Source: Ruminococcus flavefaciens
GTDB lineage: Bacteria; Bacillota; Clostridia; Oscillospirales; Ruminococcaceae
Direction: 5' to 3'
Assembly (NCBI RefSeq): GCF_900108555.1
Contig: NZ_FNWV01000008.1
Coordinates: forward strand, 43,275-107,274
DNA length: 64,000 nt
Below the pieces are notes generated by a model. It was given only the letters and a program-made list of their open reading frames with translations, was not told the origin of the DNA and searched no databases. Positions 61,374 through 64,000 of the stretch are shown piece by piece. A program made the translations under genes and the position numbers. Every line of letters starts with the position of its first letter. Position 1 is the first letter of the stretch.

Positions 61374-62172
61374 TGAACTGAAAATATTTGCTCATCACGG
61401 TGTATTTGAGCATGAGAACATAAACGGACAGAATTTCTACGTTAACGCTGTACTTTATGTTGATACCGAAAAGGCAGGTCTTACCGATGAACTGGAACAT
61501 TCAGTGGATTACGGCATGGTCTGCGGAGTCATAAAAGAAGCCATGACGCAGCATACGTATAAGCTTATAGAAGCAGCTGCGCATGCTGTAGCACTCGCTG
61601 TGCTGAAAAGCTCGCCGCTCATAGTCCGCACAGATATCGAGATAAGGAAACCCGAAGCGCCTATAGATATGGAATTCGGCTCTGTATCGGTAAAAATAAG
61701 CCGCAGCTGGCATACTGCACTTATCGCACTCGGTTCAAACATAGGCGACAGCAAAAGCATTATCGCAGAGGCAGTAAAAAAACTGGAGGAAAACGAGTAT
61801 ATCCGCAGCGTAAAGCAGTCGTCACTTATAGTTACCAAGCCCTATGGCTATACGGAGCAGGACGATTTCCTCAACGGAGCACTTATTTGCGAGACTGTGC
61901 TTTCACCTCGCGGACTCCTTGATCTTATGCATGGTATAGAAAATGAAGCAGGCAGAACCCGTGAGATACACTGGGGACCGAGGACTCTTGACCTTGACCT
62001 GATATTCTACGACAGGAGTATCATATCCGAGCCCGATCTCACAGTACCACACCCTGATATGCAGAACAGAGACTTCGTACTCAGACCTGCAGCAGAGCTT
62101 ATGCCCGAGTATGTACACCCTGTACTGGGCTGCAAAGTTTCGGAACTTCTTGAAAGGTTGAATGAAAAATGA
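61354..62172 (+). CDS. folK: Bifunctional dihydroneopterin aldolase/HPPK (FolB-FolK)
   Basis: A 272-residue fusion. Residues 1-117 are FolB (IDELKIFAHHGVFEHENINGQNF, catalytic Lys in HTYKLIEAAAHAV). Residues 120-272 are FolK (ALIALGSNIGDSK and WGPRTLDLDLIFYD, with the Mg-binding DLDL). It makes hydroxymethyldihydropterin and pyrophosphorylates it, feeding FolP. Its stop overlaps the DHFR start. Confidence 0.95.
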   Translation: MDRICIDELKIFAHHGVFEHENINGQNFYVNAVLYVDTEKAGLTDELEHSVDYGMVCGVIKEAMTQHTYKLIEAAAHAVALAVLKSSPLIVRTDIEIRKPEAPIDMEFGSVSVKISRSWHTALIALGSNIGDSKSIIAEAVKKLEENEYIRSVKQSSLIVTKPYGYTEQDDFLNGALICETVLSPRGLLDLMHGIENEAGRTREIHWGPRTLDLDLIFYDRSIISEPDLTVPHPDMQNRDFVLRPAAELMPEYVHPVLGCKVSELLERLNEK

Positions 62173-62663
62173 TCAATATAGTGGCAGCAGTAGCTGCAAA
62201 TGGTGTTATAGGCAGCAATGGGAAGATACCGTGGGATATTCCCGAGGACAGAGCCTTTTTCCGCAAGCTTACAAAAGGAAATATATGTATAATGGGCACA
62301 AGGACCTATGAGAGCATAGGCAGACCGCTGCCCGACAGGATAAATATAGTCGTTTCCTCATCGCAGAGCCTTTTTTCGCGCAATCTGCGTACAGTGAAAA
62401 GTCTTGACGAAGCTGTAAAGCTCGCTCAAAAATGTGCAGAGCAGTGCGGCGGAGATATGGAGATCTACCTCTGCGGCGGAAAGAGAATATACGCCGAGGG
62501 ACTTGAGATAGCCGACCGTATTTACCTTACCGAGCTTGACCGCCCATATGAGGGAAATGCTTTCTTCCCCGAGTTTGACAAAAGCAAATATGAGCTTGTA
62601 CAGCATGAACGCCGAGACGATCTTGGACTGAGCTTTTCCGTATACGAAAAGAAGAACAAATGA
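62169..62663 (+). CDS. folA: Dihydrofolate reductase
   Basis: A 164-residue NADPH-dependent enzyme. Signatures: VAAVAANGVIGSNGKIPWDIPEDRAFFRKLT, with the substrate Asp/Glu position at E27-D28, MGTRTYESIGRPLPDR and LCGGKRIYAEGL. It closes a compact four-gene folate operon with ATGA coupling. Confidence 0.95.
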   Translation: MINIVAAVAANGVIGSNGKIPWDIPEDRAFFRKLTKGNICIMGTRTYESIGRPLPDRINIVVSSSQSLFSRNLRTVKSLDEAVKLAQKCAEQCGGDMEIYLCGGKRIYAEGLEIADRIYLTELDRPYEGNAFFPEFDKSKYELVQHERRDDLGLSFSVYEKKNK

Positions 62664-63155
62664 TGTACATAATAAAAAAACAACTCATTTTTGCGCTTTT
62701 ATAAGTCGTGATTAAAAGTTAATTAAACGTTTATGCAGCCGTTTCTGAGATCATTTACAGGAAGCGGCTGCCTTTTTGTTTTTGTGTTACTTGTATCTCA
62801 TTTTGATAAAAATGTGTGGTTTTACTGCTGATTTGATATAGGAATTACCACTGTTAACAATATAACTAAAAGTTGTTTTTTTAAAGCAATTCAATCACGA
62901 ATGGTATAAAATCCACTTAAACCGCATTTTTTACACCTTATCGTTAAAGCTTATTGGTAGTACCAATTCTTACATTTAATTAAAATAGCAAATTATGGCA
63001 ACTTAAATTAATTACAGCAAGTATTGGCTTGTGTTTATTAGCCAAATAGTTTATCCTGTAAGGGAAATATATAGAGCATTTGCTCATCTGGGGTTTATTT
63101 AATCATTAATTTGTCGACACAAAAATAAAAATGTTTAAACAAAGGAGTGATTAGA
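62664..63155 (+). other. Gap before the xylanase: terminator and long leader region
   Basis: After the terminator at 62735-62780 the stretch is AT-rich. A TATAAA at 62905-62910 and a small stem TTGGCT/AGCCAA near 63025-63045 were noticed, but no -35/-10 pair is convincing. Confidence 0.4.
62735..62780 (+). terminator. Terminator of the folate operon
   Basis: GCAGCCG (62735-62741) pairs with CGGCTGC (62765-62771), extended by a few further pairs, then CTTTTTG and more Ts. Confidence 0.75.
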
Positions 63156-64000
63156 GTGAGATCAAACACACTCAAAAAGGTCATCAGCGGAACCGTATCT
63201 GCATTGATGATCGCTGCAAGTATCCCATCAGTTGCATCAGCTGCTGACCAGCAGACACGAGGCAACATCGGCGGTTTTGATTACGAAATGTGGAATCAGA
63301 ACGGTCAGGGACAGGCTTCAATGAATCCAAGCGCAGGATCCTTCACCTGTTCATGGAGCAACATTGAGAACTTCCTTGCTCGTATGGGCAAGAACTATGA
63401 CAGCCAGAAGATCAACTACAAGAAGTTGAACGGTATCACACTGGAATACGATGTAGAGTACACACCAAAGGGTAATTCGTATATGTGCGTATACGGCTGG
63501 ACGAGAAACCCTCTCATGGAATATTACATCGTTGAAGGCTGGGGCGACTGGAGACCACCCGGAAATGACGGTGAAAATAAGGGTACCGTAACTCTCAACG
63601 GCAACACTTATGATATCCGCAAGTCTATGCGCTACAACCAGCCATCACTTGACGGTACAGCTACATTCCCTCAGTATTGGAGCGTTCGTAAGACAAGTGG
63701 TTCAGCTAACAATCAGACAAACTACATGAAGGGCACTATCGACGTAAGCGGTCATTTTGATGCTTGGGAAAAAGCAGGACTTGATATGTCGGGTACACTT
63801 TATGAAGTTTCACTCAATATCGAAGGCTACAGATCAAACGGTTCAGCTAACGTTAAGAGCGTTTCAGTCAAGACAGGTTCAGGTCAGTCAGATGTAACTG
63901 TTGAAACAGGAAATACTACAGGCGGAAATGCAGGCGGCGGCAATGTTGGCGGCGGCTTCGACGGCAACGGCGGCGGAATGAACTGGGGCGATTTCGGCGG
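63156..64000 (+). CDS. Secreted GH11 endo-1,4-beta-xylanase (3' end beyond the window)
   Basis: At least 281 residues. GTG 63156 follows AAAGGAGTG. Signal peptide about residues 1-29, ending SVASA-ADQ. The GH11 jelly-roll runs from about 32 to 240. The nucleophile E122 lies in LMEYYIVEGWGDW and the acid/base E223 in NIEGYRSNGSA, with GTATFPQYWSVR between them, as expected for the family. A Gly/Asn-rich linker begins near 250, so further modules (CBM, dockerin or a second catalytic domain) probably follow off the edge. Confidence 0.93.
   Translation, partial: MRSNTLKKVISGTVSALMIAASIPSVASAADQQTRGNIGGFDYEMWNQNGQGQASMNPSAGSFTCSWSNIENFLARMGKNYDSQKINYKKLNGITLEYDVEYTPKGNSYMCVYGWTRNPLMEYYIVEGWGDWRPPGNDGENKGTVTLNGNTYDIRKSMRYNQPSLDGTATFPQYWSVRKTSGSANNQTNYMKGTIDVSGHFDAWEKAGLDMSGTLYEVSLNIEGYRSNGSANVKSVSVKTGSGQSDVTVETGNTTGGNAGGGNVGGGFDGNGGGMNWGDFG

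Overview
The window looks like chromosome of a fibrolytic, low- to mid-GC Firmicute of the genus Ruminococcus, close to the R. flavefaciens group. This rests on a secreted GH11 xylanase at the right edge, a CBM/dockerin/CE1 esterase, Thr- and Pro-rich linkers, AGGAGG ribosome binding sites and TTGACA-N17-TATAAT promoters. It is an inference from gene content, not an alignment. No rRNA, tRNA, CRISPR array or intact mobile element was found. Two short recombinase- or regulator-like scars were found.

Layout. (1) 0.2-8.6 kb: a PnuC transporter, then a redox and electrophile-type block (YqhD-like alcohol dehydrogenase, aldo/keto reductase, monooxygenase, two flavoproteins, carboxymuconolactone decarboxylase-cupin, TetR), then a degenerate bacterioferritin, an FMN split-barrel protein and a methyltransferase. 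(2) 8.7-28.6 kb: a metal and iron island. It holds a TetR regulator with a palindromic operator, a large ABC exporter, an AraC regulator, a P1B-type ATPase with its small partner, a DtxR-family regulator, an LCMT-type methyltransferase and a ZIP transporter. After a convergent enolase comes the feo operon (FeoA, FeoA, FeoB, FeoB-associated Cys-rich peptide). That is followed by DUF2325, DUF3793, flavodoxin, a wall-anchored Tp47-like protein and a ferric-reductase/FMN-binding fusion. (3) 29-36 kb: a secreted transglutaminase/LRR protein, a PIG-L deacetylase with a YfhO-type membrane protein. (4) 36-39.6 kb: a second large ABC exporter. (5) 39.9-50.5 kb: the arabinose regulon (AraR, AraC, YtfQRT-YjfF-type importer, FGGY kinase, AraA, AraD). 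(6) 50.7-59.8 kb, minus strand: an XRE/desulfoferrodoxin-like fusion, the CE1 esterase, and two cytosolic LacI-type sensors fused to GGDEF or to EAL plus a beta-helix. (7) 60-62.7 kb: a folate operon (HD, FolP, FolB-FolK, DHFR). (8) 63.2 kb to the edge: GH11 xylanase.

How it fits together. Thirteen intergenic sites of the form GTTAG-N6-CTAAC lie upstream of the DtxR-family gene itself, the feo operon, the DUF2325 operon, both ABC exporters, the AraC gene and the methyltransferase, and on a promoter facing enolase. At several of them the site starts 7-8 bp after a clear -10. I infer one iron-responsive regulon that joins Fe(II) import to extracytoplasmic flavin redox proteins and to exporters of unknown cargo. 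A separate set of AraR-type boxes controls the arabinose block. The c-di-GMP pair sits next to plant-polysaccharide enzymes and plausibly couples sugar sensing to adhesion or secretion.
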